Below are positions 1 through 8,213 of a stretch of 17,245 nt of DNA, piece by piece. The stretch's first letter is position 1. Every line of letters begins with the position of its first letter. The notes beneath the pieces were generated by a model. It did not search any database, had not been told where the DNA came from, and saw nothing but the letters and a program-made list of their open reading frames with translations. The position numbers and the translations under genes are program-made. Origin of the DNA: an uncultured Eubacteriales bacterium (GTDB taxonomy: Bacteria; Bacillota; Clostridia; Oscillospirales; CAG-272); the NCBI GenBank assembly GCA_905201895.1, contig CAJKPX010000043.1, positions 1-17,245 of the forward strand, written 5' to 3'.

Positions 1-1952
1 GCTGCCTTTGCCGCGGCTTCAGCCTCTGCCTTCCGCTGTGCCTCCTCGCGCGCCTCATTGTCGCGACGGCTGCGCTCTGCCTTCTCGGCAGCGATCGCCT
101 CAAGCTCCTCCTCGGTGGCACCGTCCTTCATGGCGGCAGCAAACTGATCGCCGTCCATGCTCTCGTGCCCCAGCAGGTACTGTGCAACGAAATGCAGCTT
201 GTCGATGTGCTCGGAGAGCATTGCCTTTGCATCGGCATAGCAGTCACCGATAATGCGCTGGATCTCACCGTCGATCGCGGCAGCGGTCTGCTCGGAATAA
301 TCCTTACCCGTGCCGTAGTCGCGTCCGAGGAACACCTCGGAATGACCCGAACCGTAGAGCACCGTGCCGAGCTTGTCGCTCATACCGTACTGCGTAACCA
401 TCTGGCGTGCAACCTGCGTTGCCTTTTGAATATCAGACGAAGCACCCGTGGAAATATCGTCCAGGATCAGCTCCTCTGCAATGCGTCCGCCGAGAGAAAC
501 GCGGATATCGTCGAGCATCTCACCCTTGGTCGAGCCAAGCTGATCCTCAAGCGGTACGCGGACGGTCACACCGCCCGTTCTGCCCGCAGGAATGATGGTG
601 ATATGCTTAACGGGGTCGGAATTCTTGCAATAGTATGCCACCACCGCGTGACCCGCCTCGTGATATGCCACGAGCTTGTTGTCGCGCTCAGTGCGCGTTT
701 TGGTCTTTTTCTGCGGACCGAGGAGCTCCTTCATATAAGCCTCCTCGATATCCTCCATACCGATGAGCGACTTATTCTTCTTTGCCGCCAGCAACGCTGC
801 CTCGTTGAGCAGATTTGCCAGATCCGCACCCGTGAAGCCCACCGTGGACTGCGCCACCTTGCGGAAGTCAACACCCGACTCCAGCGGCTTGTTGCGTGCG
901 TGCACCTTCAAAATTTCCTCTCTACCCTTCAGGTCGGGATAATTGACCGTAATCTGACGGTCGAAGCGTCCCGGGCGAAGCAGAGCGGGGTCGAGAATGT
1001 CGGGGCGGTTGGTTGCCGCCATCACGATGATGCCGTCATGCGAGCCGAAGCCGTCCATTTCCACAAGCAGCTGGTTGAGCGTTTGCTCACGCTCATCATG
1101 TCCGCCGCCGAGGCCCGCGCCTCTGTGGCGTCCCACCGCGTCGATCTCGTCGATAAAGACGATCGAGGCAGGCGATTTTCTTGCAGTTTCAAACAGGTCG
1201 CGCACACGCGAAGCACCGACGCCGACGTACATCTCCACAAAATCCGATCCCGAGATCGAGTAGAACGGAACACCCGCCTCACCTGCAACCGCCTTGGCGA
1301 GCAGGGTCTTACCCGTACCGGGAGGGCCCATGAGCAGAACGCCATGGGGAATTTTTGCACCGAGCTTGGTGAATTTTGCGGGACTCTTGAGGAATTCCAC
1401 AATCTCCTCAAGCTCCGCCTTTTCCTCGTCGGCACCCGCCACGTCGCGGAAAAGCACGCGACTCTTATCGTTGGCGTTCGGCACCTTGACGCGCGCCTTG
1501 CCAAAGGAATTGAATTTTCCGTTCTTGCCGCTGATCTGCTTGAACGAGATAAAATAAAGGATCACAAAGATCAAAACAACGATGATGAGGGGCAGCCAGC
1601 TCACCCATGCGGGAATTTCAACCGGCGGTTGAGGCTGATAATACGTGATCTTACCCTCAAGCACCTTCTGCTCGATCAGCTGGGCAAGCCTGCCGTCCAT
1701 GCTGAAGCTGCGCAGCTTGTAATGATACTGCTTTGCCACGCCGTTCTCCGTTACGGTCAGCTCCATCACGTTCTTATTCGTGATCACGACCTCGGTAACC
1801 TGGTCACTTTCGATCTTTGACAAGACCTCATCGTAGGACTTGATCTCCTGCGAGCTGCTTCCCCCATTGAAAATCATGGAAAGAACCAGAATGATTACCA
1901 CGATGAAGGCACCGTAGTAGAGAAGGTCCTGCCATATACTGCGTTTTTTCAT
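1..1952 (-). CDS. ftsH: ATP-dependent zinc metalloprotease FtsH (C-terminus cut by window edge)
   Basis: FtsH is a membrane-anchored AAA+ protease that extracts and degrades misfolded membrane proteins and short-lived regulators as a hexamer. The 650 codons present show a first membrane segment (about residues 12-28), an extracytoplasmic domain (about 30-113), a second membrane segment (about 116-136) and the AAA module. That module has Walker A GPPGTGKT (209-216), Walker B IVFIDEID (264-271) and the second region of homology ending LRPGRFDR (325-332). The peptidase domain carries the zinc motif HEAGH (431-435), and a downstream GASSDIQKAT segment supplies the usual third ligand Asp. The visible end is an Ala/Glu/Lys/Arg-rich tail, so little is missing. 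The ATG at 1952 follows GGAGG with normal spacing. It lies 30 bases after hpt, the usual tilS-hpt-ftsH order of Firmicutes. Identification is certain; only the exact C-terminus is unknown. Confidence 0.97.
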   Translation of the reverse strand, partial: MKKRSIWQDLLYYGAFIVVIILVLSMIFNGGSSSQEIKSYDEVLSKIESDQVTEVVITNKNVMELTVTENGVAKQYHYKLRSFSMDGRLAQLIEQKVLEGKITYYQPQPPVEIPAWVSWLPLIIVVLIFVILYFISFKQISGKNGKFNSFGKARVKVPNANDKSRVLFRDVAGADEEKAELEEIVEFLKSPAKFTKLGAKIPHGVLLMGPPGTGKTLLAKAVAGEAGVPFYSISGSDFVEMYVGVGASRVRDLFETARKSPASIVFIDEIDAVGRHRGAGLGGGHDEREQTLNQLLVEMDGFGSHDGIIVMAATNRPDILDPALLRPGRFDRQITVNYPDLKGREEILKVHARNKPLESGVDFRKVAQSTVGFTGADLANLLNEAALLAAKKNKSLIGMEDIEEAYMKELLGPQKKTKTRTERDNKLVAYHEAGHAVVAYYCKNSDPVKHITIIPAGRTGGVTVRVPLEDQLGSTKGEMLDDIRVSLGGRIAEELILDDISTGASSDIQKATQVARQMVTQYGMSDKLGTVLYGSGHSEVFLGRDYGTGKDYSEQTAAAIDGEIQRIIGDCYADAKAMLSEHIDKLHFVAQYLLGHESMDGDQFAAAMKDGATEEELEAIAAEKAERSRRDNEAREEAQRKAEAEAAAKA

Positions 1953-1982
1953 GTATTTCCTCCGTTGGTTATATTTTAACGT

Positions 1983-2537
1983 TTATTTGCTGTAAACCTC
2001 GCGCTTGAGCACGCCTACATAGGGCAGATTACGATATTTTTCGTCGTAATCCAAACCGTAGCCCACAACAAATCCGTCCGGAATTTCCATTCCCACAAAA
2101 TCGGCATCCAGCTTGACAACCCGACGCTCAGGCTTGTCGAGCAGCGTGCAGCAGCGAACACTGTGCGCACCGCGGTCTGACAGCAGATGCTTAAGCTTTT
2201 CCAGCGTCTTTCCGCTGTCGATGATGTCCTCGATGATCACAACGTCATCGCCAACAACGTCACGCTTGAGGTCCAGATGTACCTGAATAAAGCCCGAGGT
2301 GTTCGTACCCGCGCCGTAAGACGACACCTTCATAAACTCCATCTCGCATTGGAGCGGGATGCGGCGAATGAGGTCGGCAGCAAAAAAAACAGAGCCCTTG
2401 AGAACGGTTACAAAGACCAGATCACGTCCCGAATTCTCATAGGTTGCAGTGATTTCGCGTGCCAGGCGATCACAAATGTCGGCAAGCTTTTTCTCATCTG
2501 CCAAAACGATCTCGATGTCATTTTCAAACGAATACAT
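1983..2537 (-). CDS. hpt: Hypoxanthine phosphoribosyltransferase
   Basis: This purine-salvage enzyme joins hypoxanthine (and usually guanine) to PRPP, giving IMP or GMP and pyrophosphate in the cytoplasm. Visible family features are the VLKGS loop, the flexible-loop SSYG segment, and the PRPP-binding motif VVIIEDIIDSGKTL. The C-terminal block running DFVGMEIPDGFVVGYGLDYDEKYRNLPYVG is very characteristic. I chose the ATG at 2537 (184 aa) because GAGGAAAG stands 8 bases before it and the length then matches Firmicute Hpt. An in-frame ATG at 2555 would add six residues (MKEERL) and overlap the tilS stop as ATGA, but has only a weak ribosome site. The gene lies between tilS and ftsH, as in Bacillus. 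In some Firmicutes tilS and hpt are fused, which fits the tight spacing here. Confidence 0.95.
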   Translation of the reverse strand: MYSFENDIEIVLADEKKLADICDRLAREITATYENSGRDLVFVTVLKGSVFFAADLIRRIPLQCEMEFMKVSSYGAGTNTSGFIQVHLDLKRDVVGDDVVIIEDIIDSGKTLEKLKHLLSDRGAHSVRCCTLLDKPERRVVKLDADFVGMEIPDGFVVGYGLDYDEKYRNLPYVGVLKREVYSK

Positions 2538-2551
2538 TAGTCTTTCCTCTT

Positions 2552-3976
2552 TCATTTTTTATTCCACGAGGTCTCGATCGGTCGAGCCGAACGAACCGTA
2601 ACGAAAATTTCAAGCTGATCGTCCGCTCCACTTGCGGTCACACCGTCTCGCAGCCCCACGTAGGGCACCCAGAGCACGCCGTGACTGTCGCACAGGATCG
2701 GTAGCGTACTGCGCAGGCGTGGGGGAATGCCCATTTCATTCCAGCATCGGCGGATCCTTTTGTGCATGCCGCCGCGCAAAATCTGATCGCCCTCCCGATA
2801 GGAACGCCAATACGCGCTGTTTTTTATTATATCAAATAAAGAGTATGAAATTATACAAGTCTGTGTATACAAATTGTGAATTTTTCTCGGCGTGTCGGTG
2901 CGCGTCACCGCAATCTCAATCTCCGAGCCACCAACGGTGATTGATCCAAGCGTCAAAGGAATGTGATATTCCTCGGCAATCAACGCCTCGCGCGGCAAAA
3001 TTTTGAGAGCGCCGAACCAACGCACGGCAACGTAATCGCGCGGCAGTGCGACCTCAAGCAAGGTCTTTTGCGTCTCGTGCAGGAGCGAATCAAGCGCCTG
3101 CAGGTGAACGCGCTCGGGCTCAATGCCAATGCCCTGCTCGACCCAAAGCCGCAGCACGCGGAGGCGGATCGGTGTTGGGAGAGCGGCAAGCGGTGCACAG
3201 GACAGCATCCCGTCGGTGAGATGCTCGCTGTAAAAATCCTCTGCCACCGACGTAAGGTACGCCTCATCCTCGCGCAGGCTCTCGGCAAGCTCCAGCACGC
3301 GCCGCTGCGGCGCGTCAAAGAGCGACTCCATGATCGGCACGAGCTCGGCACGGATGCGGTTGCGCGCATACGCGGTGTCGGCGTTTGTGACGTCGGTGAC
3401 GTATTCCAGCCCGTGATCTCTGCAAAGCACCTCGATCTCTTGCTTGGTCACGCCGAGGAGTGGGCGCACCAGATAGCCCTCGCCAAAGCGACGGCAGGGC
3501 GCGATTCCGCCAAGTCCTCGCAGCCCACTTCCCCGACACAACCGAAACAGGAGCGTTTCAAGATTATCGTCGGCGTGGTGTGCGGTGGCAAGCAGAGGAA
3601 TGCTCCGCTCGCGCATCAGGTGTTCGAAAAATTCATAGCGCACCTCACGAGCAGTCTCCTCAATTCCCTTCCCTCGCTCGGCGGCAAGGGTGGGAACGTC
3701 GGCATCGAGCAGGGCGATCTCAAGCCCATAGTGCTCCGCCAAACGGCGGCAGAACTCGCGGTCGCCGATTGCATCCTCTCCTCGGATGCCGTGGTTGACG
3801 TGTGCAAGCGTCAATGCAAAGCCGTCACGCACCGACTGCTCTGCCAGAAGTGCAAGCAGCGCACGGGAATCGGCACCACCCGAAAGCGCGAGCAGAACGG
3901 GCGTTTGCGGCGGCATGCCCGACAGCTCCGACGGCGTGCGAAAGGCATCGCAGCAGATTTGCTCTCGGTTTGCCAT
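2552..3976 (-). CDS. tilS: tRNA(Ile)-lysidine synthetase TilS
   Basis: TilS attaches lysine to C34 of the CAU-anticodon tRNA-Ile, using ATP, so that it reads AUA as isoleucine; it is essential in most bacteria. The 474-aa product has the N-type PP-loop SGGADS (32-37), followed by HVNHGIRGE (about 59-67). The AHHADDNLETLLFRLCRGSGLRGL block is typical of the catalytic domain. A C-terminal TilS domain is recognisable around REGDQILRGGMHKRIRRCWNEMGIPPRLR and PILCDSHGVLWVPYVGLRDG. The ATG shares its A with the stop of dnaB (TGATG), implying translational coupling. The coding DNA turns sharply AT-rich near 2815-2890, unlike the rest of the gene; that island lies in the linker before the C-terminal domain and holds a possible promoter (see 2826-2834). 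Confidence 0.95.
   Translation of the reverse strand: MANREQICCDAFRTPSELSGMPPQTPVLLALSGGADSRALLALLAEQSVRDGFALTLAHVNHGIRGEDAIGDREFCRRLAEHYGLEIALLDADVPTLAAERGKGIEETAREVRYEFFEHLMRERSIPLLATAHHADDNLETLLFRLCRGSGLRGLGGIAPCRRFGEGYLVRPLLGVTKQEIEVLCRDHGLEYVTDVTNADTAYARNRIRAELVPIMESLFDAPQRRVLELAESLREDEAYLTSVAEDFYSEHLTDGMLSCAPLAALPTPIRLRVLRLWVEQGIGIEPERVHLQALDSLLHETQKTLLEVALPRDYVAVRWFGALKILPREALIAEEYHIPLTLGSITVGGSEIEIAVTRTDTPRKIHNLYTQTCIISYSLFDIIKNSAYWRSYREGDQILRGGMHKRIRRCWNEMGIPPRLRSTLPILCDSHGVLWVPYVGLRDGVTASGADDQLEIFVTVRSARPIETSWNKK
2826..2834 (-). promoter_or_regulatory. Possible internal promoter (extended -10) for hpt-ftsH inside tilS
   Basis: Read on the minus strand, 2834-2826 is TGATATAAT, a perfect extended -10 (TGnTATAAT), lying in an AT-rich island of an otherwise GC-rich gene. 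No good -35 hexamer lies 16-18 bases upstream; the sequence 17 bases upstream is ATAATT. A second TATAAT on the same strand lies at 2855-2850. If used, transcription would start near 2819, about 280 bases before the hpt start, letting hpt and ftsH be expressed apart from replication genes upstream. This is inference from sequence only. Confidence 0.4.
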
Positions 3977-5316
3977 CAGCCCTCTTCCTGCTCCTTGTCG
4001 ATGGTGATAAACTTGGTGTACTGACCGTTCCAGCCCATGTTCACGCTTCCCGTTGAGCCGTGACGGTTCTTTGCAATGATGATCTCGGCAACGCTTGTAT
4101 CGTTGGGAGACTTCTCATCGGTTTTATAGTATTCGCTTCGGTAGAGGAAAATAACCGTATCTGCGTCCTGCTCGATCGCTCCCGAGTCACGCAGGTCGGA
4201 AAGCATGGGCTTGTTGCCCTGTCTACCCTCGGGTCCACGCGAAAGCTGCGCGCAACAAACAACGGGAACCATGAGCTCCTTTGCCATGATCTTGAGCGAA
4301 CGCGAAATCTCGGAGACCTCCTGCACGCGGTTGTCCTTGTGTCCGTCTCCCTGCATCAGACCCAGATAGTCGATCACGACCAGACCCAGATTCTTCACGC
4401 GGCGTAGCTTTGCCTTCATTGCCGTAACCGTGAGTCCCGTGGAATCGTCGATGAGAATATCGCACCCCGCGAGCTCACCCGACGCAACGGCAAGATGCTC
4501 CCAATCCTCGGGCGTGAGCTCGCCCGTTCGGAGCGAATAGCTGTTCACGAGCGCCTCACTCGAGAGCACGCGGCTGACAAGCTGCTCTGCCGACATCTCG
4601 AGCGAGAAGATGCAAACCGCCTTTTTGGTCTGCTTTGCAACGTTGGTTGCAATGTTGAGCGCGAACGAGGTCTTACCCATACCGGGGCGCGCACCGACCA
4701 GAACGAGGTCACTCTTTCCCATACCCGCAAGCACGCGGTCAAGTGCGGAGAAGCCCGTTTGCGTGCCCTGCGTTGCCTCCTTGTTGGTGGTCAGCTCGTG
4801 CAGATGGCTGTAAACCTCTCCGAGCACGTCATGGATATGGCGGAAGTTTTTGGTGTTGCGTCCCTGCGCAATATTGAAAATCAGGCTCTCGGCATGGTCA
4901 AGAATTCCCGCGACCGACTCCTGCTCGGAATACGCCGACTCGGAGATCTCTCCGCAGGCCGCGATCAGCTGGCGAAGCAGGCTCTTTTCCTTGACAATGC
5001 GGGCATAGTCCTTGACGTTGAGTGCATCCGGAACAACCTCGGTGAGCGTGCGGATATAGTCCTCGCCGCCCGATTTATCGTAGATGCCCTTGGTGACGAG
5101 CATATCAATCAGAGTAACCACGTCGATCTCGCTGTTGACGCGGAAAAGCTCGCACATGGCGAGGTAAATCTGCTTATGCTCGGTCAGATAAAAGTCCTCG
5201 GAATTGAGGAGATCAGCAACCTCGTTGAGTGCCGCCGGGTCGATCAGAACCGAACCGAGCAGTGATTGCTCGGCAGGCATTGAGAACGGCAGCTTTCGGA
5301 TCAATTCATCCTGCAT
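3976..5316 (-). CDS. dnaB: Replicative DNA helicase DnaB
   Basis: DnaB is the hexameric 5'-3' helicase that unwinds DNA at the replication fork and recruits primase (called DnaC in Bacillus). The N-terminal domain opens with LPFSMPAEQSLLGSVLIDP, the usual DnaB beginning. After a linker, the RecA-like domain has Walker A GARPGMGKTS (about 208-217), the FSLEMSAEQL segment, Walker B LVVIDYLGLM, and the downstream SRGPEGR and LRDSGAIEQDADTVIFLYR motifs. The ATG at 5316 (446 aa) is preferred: GAAGTGAT, one mismatch from the extended anti-SD complement, precedes it closely. A GTG at 5325 overlapping the rplI stop (GTGA) is the alternative and adds three residues. The 3' end overlaps the tilS start by one base. 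The order gdpP-rplI-dnaB is conserved in Firmicutes. Confidence 0.96.
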   Translation of the reverse strand: MQDELIRKLPFSMPAEQSLLGSVLIDPAALNEVADLLNSEDFYLTEHKQIYLAMCELFRVNSEIDVVTLIDMLVTKGIYDKSGGEDYIRTLTEVVPDALNVKDYARIVKEKSLLRQLIAACGEISESAYSEQESVAGILDHAESLIFNIAQGRNTKNFRHIHDVLGEVYSHLHELTTNKEATQGTQTGFSALDRVLAGMGKSDLVLVGARPGMGKTSFALNIATNVAKQTKKAVCIFSLEMSAEQLVSRVLSSEALVNSYSLRTGELTPEDWEHLAVASGELAGCDILIDDSTGLTVTAMKAKLRRVKNLGLVVIDYLGLMQGDGHKDNRVQEVSEISRSLKIMAKELMVPVVCCAQLSRGPEGRQGNKPMLSDLRDSGAIEQDADTVIFLYRSEYYKTDEKSPNDTSVAEIIIAKNRHGSTGSVNMGWNGQYTKFITIDKEQEEG

Positions 5317-5321
5317 GGCAA

Positions 5322-5768
5322 TCACTTCTCACAAACGAGCACGAAGATCTTGCCCACAACCTCGGGATAGAGCTTGACCTCCACCTCGTATTTGCCGTAT
5401 GCCTTGATCGGATCGGTCAGCACGAGCTTGCGCTTGTCAATGGTGATCGAAAAATCAGCCTGCAGGCGCTCCACGATATCCTTGGACGTGATCGAGCCGT
5501 AAAGTCTGCCGTCAGCCCCCGAGGATGCGGGGATCTTGACCAGAATGCTCTTGAGGCGCTCGGCAAGTGCCTGTGCCTCCTTCTTCTCGGTTTCGATGCG
5601 GTAGAGTCTTGCCGCCTCCTTGACCTTCACGTCATTGAGCGACTGCGCATCGGCAACCTTTGCCAGCTTGCGCGGAATGAGGAAGTTTTTGCCGTATCCG
5701 TCGGACACCTCAATCACGTCATTCTTTTTTCCCTGACCCTTTACGTCAGCAAGTAAAATCACTTTCAT
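5322..5768 (-). CDS. rplI: 50S ribosomal protein bL9
   Basis: bL9 binds 23S rRNA near the base of the L1 stalk and helps maintain reading frame and fidelity. The 148-aa product has the canonical N-terminal globular domain starting MKVILLADVKGQGKKNDVIEVSDGYGKNFLIP, including the GYGKNFLIP rRNA-binding signature. A long charged connecting helix follows (about 40-75, rich in Lys/Glu/Ala). The C-terminal domain contains GRLYGSITSKDI. Length is normal for the family. The start lies 77 bases below the gdpP stop, a stretch that holds only a weak GGAG about 12 bases before the ATG. Its stop overlaps or nearly touches the dnaB start, depending on which dnaB start is used. Co-transcription with gdpP and dnaB is expected. 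Confidence 0.97.
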   Translation of the reverse strand: MKVILLADVKGQGKKNDVIEVSDGYGKNFLIPRKLAKVADAQSLNDVKVKEAARLYRIETEKKEAQALAERLKSILVKIPASSGADGRLYGSITSKDIVERLQADFSITIDKRKLVLTDPIKAYGKYEVEVKLYPEVVGKIFVLVCEK

Positions 5769-5845
5769 AGTTCTATTGTCTCCGTTTTTTCAGTTTTTAT
5801 CAAATGGTTGGGTTAAGCGGGCGCGGTTCGACGCACGGGGCAGCC

Positions 5846-7957
5846 TTATCGCTTTCCGCTCTCGTATTCGTTGTCGAGGTAATCGTCGAGAACCTCCTTG
5901 AGGCGTCGACAAGCCTCCTCAAGTGTGGTGTCACTCATGCGCGCACCCGCCATATCGTAGTGCCCGCCGCCGCCGAGACGCTGCATGATAACCTGCACGT
6001 TGATCTTATCATGCGAGCGAGCCGAAATGGTGACGGTGTTGTCGGCACGCAGAATGGCAAAGGACGCTTCGATCCCCGCAATGGTCATGAGCTTGTCCGC
6101 CGCCTTTGCAACCGCAATGTTGTCCTCCTCGGTGGCTGCGTGGTCAACGCTGAGCCAGGTGAGCGCAATCTTCTCGCGATAGGTGCGCGTTCTGCTGTCG
6201 ATGTCGCAAGCCGTGAACAGATTGGTCATGGTTTCGGCAAAGAAGGATCTCACCGAGTTGGCGTGCGCTCCGCGACGGTAGAGATAATGCACGGCGGAGA
6301 AGGTTTGCATGCCCGCGCCCTGCGTAAAGTTTTTGGTGTCGAGCATCAGACCCGCCAGCATCAGGTTCGCCTCCTCCTTGAGGAGTGCGTCGCGGTAAGG
6401 ACTGAATTCAAGCATCTCACTGACCAGCTCGCTTGCCGCCGCAACCGACGGGCGGATGTAGGTCATCAGGGGCTTGAACTCATAGAGCTGATCCTGACGG
6501 CGGTGGTGGTCGACGATCACCACGTTCTTCACACACTTGAGCAAACGCGGCATTTCGGTGTTGAACACGTTGTTGACGTCACTCATCACCAGCAGCGTAT
6601 CCGACCGCACCGCATCGAGCGCGGTGTCGCCGCTGATGAACATCGAGCGGTATTCGGGCAGATGGGCGAGCATATCATAGCAGATGCGGAAGTTGACGTG
6701 ATCGCGGTTGACCACAACGCGAACGCGCGAGGCATCGCCGCCGCGTGCAGAGATGGCAAGACGTGCCAGACCCACGCAGGAGCCAATCGAATCGTAGTCA
6801 GGCGAGCGGTGTCCCATGATCAGAACGTTGCCCGCCTCGGCAAAGAGCTTGCAAAGGTGCGTCGAGTTGACGCGCGAGGTGATGGTGGTCGAGCCGTACA
6901 TGGTATTGACGCGTCCGCCGTAGGGTGTGACCGATTTTCCATCGTTCACCGCTGCCTGGTCGCCGCCCTTTTGCAGGGCAATATCAAGCGCGTCGCTCGC
7001 GGCTCTTTCCTTATCCTCAAAGCTACCCTCGATGGCACCCACACCGATCGAAATGGTCACGGGGAAGCTGTTATCGCCAAGCCGAATGCTGCGGATGACG
7101 TCGAGAATACGGAATTTGTTTTTGATGCATTTGTCAAGCGCCGCGCGTGTGAACACCAGCAGATATTTCTCACGCTCGTATTCGCGGAGCATACCGCCAA
7201 AGCTTGCCGCCCACTCCTTGAGCTTGATCTCAATCTCGTTGACCGCGGTTCGGTAGCTCACGCGGATATACTGCGCCAGCTCCTGCAGACTGTCGATCAC
7301 GATATACGCCACAACCGGCTCGTTCTCGTATTGCGTGCGACGGATCGCCGTGAGCTCGGTGATATCGCAAAAGACCACAAAATAGTAGTCCTTGCCGCGA
7401 GAACGCATAATATAGCATTGCAGATCGTATTTTTTGCCGTCGATCTCGGTGACCATCGGCTTGGTGTTATCAATCGGAACGCCGTCCTCGTTGTAGGTAA
7501 TATCCTTGACCTGTGCACCGTTCTCGGCATAGGCGATAATATCCTTGATCGGAACCGAACAAAACTGCGTCAGGGGCATATTGCAAACGGGCGAACGGAG
7601 CTGCAGAATATCCTGCAGAGCGCCGCTGACCACCTTAACGGTGCCGTCCTCGCTGACGATGGCGTAGGGGATATCAACCACGTAGCGGAACATATCGCTG
7701 ATCTCGGTGGACATCAGGTCCGCCGCGTCATTTGCACGCGTAATACGCCGAAAGCGTGCCAGATAGGGCACCAGAATCGAGCCGACCGAAATCACGTAGA
7801 TGCCGCAGAGCACGCCGCCGTAGAGCGGAAGCTCGGCAGGCTCCACGAAGAACACGATCACCGCAGAGGCGGCAAGCAGCACAATTCCAATGATTGCCGA
7901 GGCGATCAGAGGGGGCCGCAGGTCGGTTCGGAACGCCGACTTTTTCTTTTTTTGCAT
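5846..7957 (-). CDS. gdpP: Cyclic-di-AMP phosphodiesterase GdpP (PAS, degenerate GGDEF, DHH/DHHA1)
   Basis: GdpP is a membrane-bound enzyme that hydrolyses c-di-AMP to pApA, controlling potassium, osmolyte and cell-wall homeostasis. The 703-aa protein starts with two membrane segments (about 18-38 and 47-67), then a PAS-like domain (about 90-200) and a degenerate GGDEF-like domain (about 210-340). The DHH phosphodiesterase domain follows, with GHRSPDYDSIG (382-392; H383, D387, D389), D460, DHHRR (483-487) and LDTKNF (D540). The DHHA1 domain has GGGGH at 662-666. The second DHH motif, often DTH in this family, reads DVNN (460-463), so the metal-ligand Asp is kept but the following His position is Asn. 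The ATG at 7957 follows AAGGAG with good spacing. It is the first gene of the cluster, behind the promoter at 8065-8037. The family call is firm; activity is inferred. Confidence 0.94.
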   Translation of the reverse strand: MQKKKKSAFRTDLRPPLIASAIIGIVLLAASAVIVFFVEPAELPLYGGVLCGIYVISVGSILVPYLARFRRITRANDAADLMSTEISDMFRYVVDIPYAIVSEDGTVKVVSGALQDILQLRSPVCNMPLTQFCSVPIKDIIAYAENGAQVKDITYNEDGVPIDNTKPMVTEIDGKKYDLQCYIMRSRGKDYYFVVFCDITELTAIRRTQYENEPVVAYIVIDSLQELAQYIRVSYRTAVNEIEIKLKEWAASFGGMLREYEREKYLLVFTRAALDKCIKNKFRILDVIRSIRLGDNSFPVTISIGVGAIEGSFEDKERAASDALDIALQKGGDQAAVNDGKSVTPYGGRVNTMYGSTTITSRVNSTHLCKLFAEAGNVLIMGHRSPDYDSIGSCVGLARLAISARGGDASRVRVVVNRDHVNFRICYDMLAHLPEYRSMFISGDTALDAVRSDTLLVMSDVNNVFNTEMPRLLKCVKNVVIVDHHRRQDQLYEFKPLMTYIRPSVAAASELVSEMLEFSPYRDALLKEEANLMLAGLMLDTKNFTQGAGMQTFSAVHYLYRRGAHANSVRSFFAETMTNLFTACDIDSRTRTYREKIALTWLSVDHAATEEDNIAVAKAADKLMTIAGIEASFAILRADNTVTISARSHDKINVQVIMQRLGGGGHYDMAGARMSDTTLEEACRRLKEVLDDYLDNEYESGKR

Positions 7958-8036
7958 AATCTATCTCCTTCTGTCGAATTGAAGTGTCTGCATAATCGGG
8001 CAGGGTGCGCGGTTGCAATACCTACCCTATTATAAC

Positions 8037-8065
8037 AGTATACCACACTTTTTGTTTTTTGTAAA
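8037..8065 (-). promoter_or_regulatory. Sigma-A-type promoter of the gdpP-rplI-dnaB-tilS-hpt-ftsH cluster
   Basis: On the minus strand TTTACA (8065-8060) is followed after exactly 17 bases by TATACT (8042-8037), each close to the -35 and -10 consensus. A second TATAAT lies immediately downstream at 8034-8029. Transcription would begin near 8030, giving a leader of about 70 nt before gdpP. The region 8000-8110 is strongly AT-rich compared with the flanking genes. Confidence 0.65.
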
Positions 8066-8130
8066 CACTTCCATATATATTTTACAATTTTTTTACCTGA
8101 TTTTTTGTTGAAAGCTGAGTGAGGGCTTGG

Positions 8131-8182
8131 AGAAAAGAAAAAAAGCGGCAGTTTGTCTCGCTTTCAAACGAGACAAACCGCC
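8131..8182 (-). terminator. Rho-independent terminator of the E2-like gene
   Basis: The arms 8147-8160 and 8169-8182 pair over 14 bases with one mismatch around an 8-base loop. On the minus strand the stem is followed by a T-rich run (complement of 8131-8144). It starts 31 bases after the stop of the E2-like gene, so it separates that transcript from the gdpP promoter. Confidence 0.85.
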
Positions 8183-8213
8183 ACTCTGTTCATTTTTCGG
8201 ATTTGAAACGCGA

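Noticed and set aside
165..1820. 551-codon plus-strand open frame
   Set aside because: Antisense shadow of ftsH, which carries every FtsH motif on the minus strand. The plus translation is His/Arg/Leu-rich without a domain.
2963..4024. 353-codon plus-strand open frame
   Set aside because: Antisense to tilS and without family similarity or a ribosome site.
5804..8035. 743-codon plus-strand open frame, longer than the gene opposite it
   Set aside because: It lies antisense to gdpP, whose protein has full DHH/DHHA1 motifs, a ribosome site and a promoter. The plus frame shows no recognisable domain and has the composition expected from the complement of GC-rich codons.
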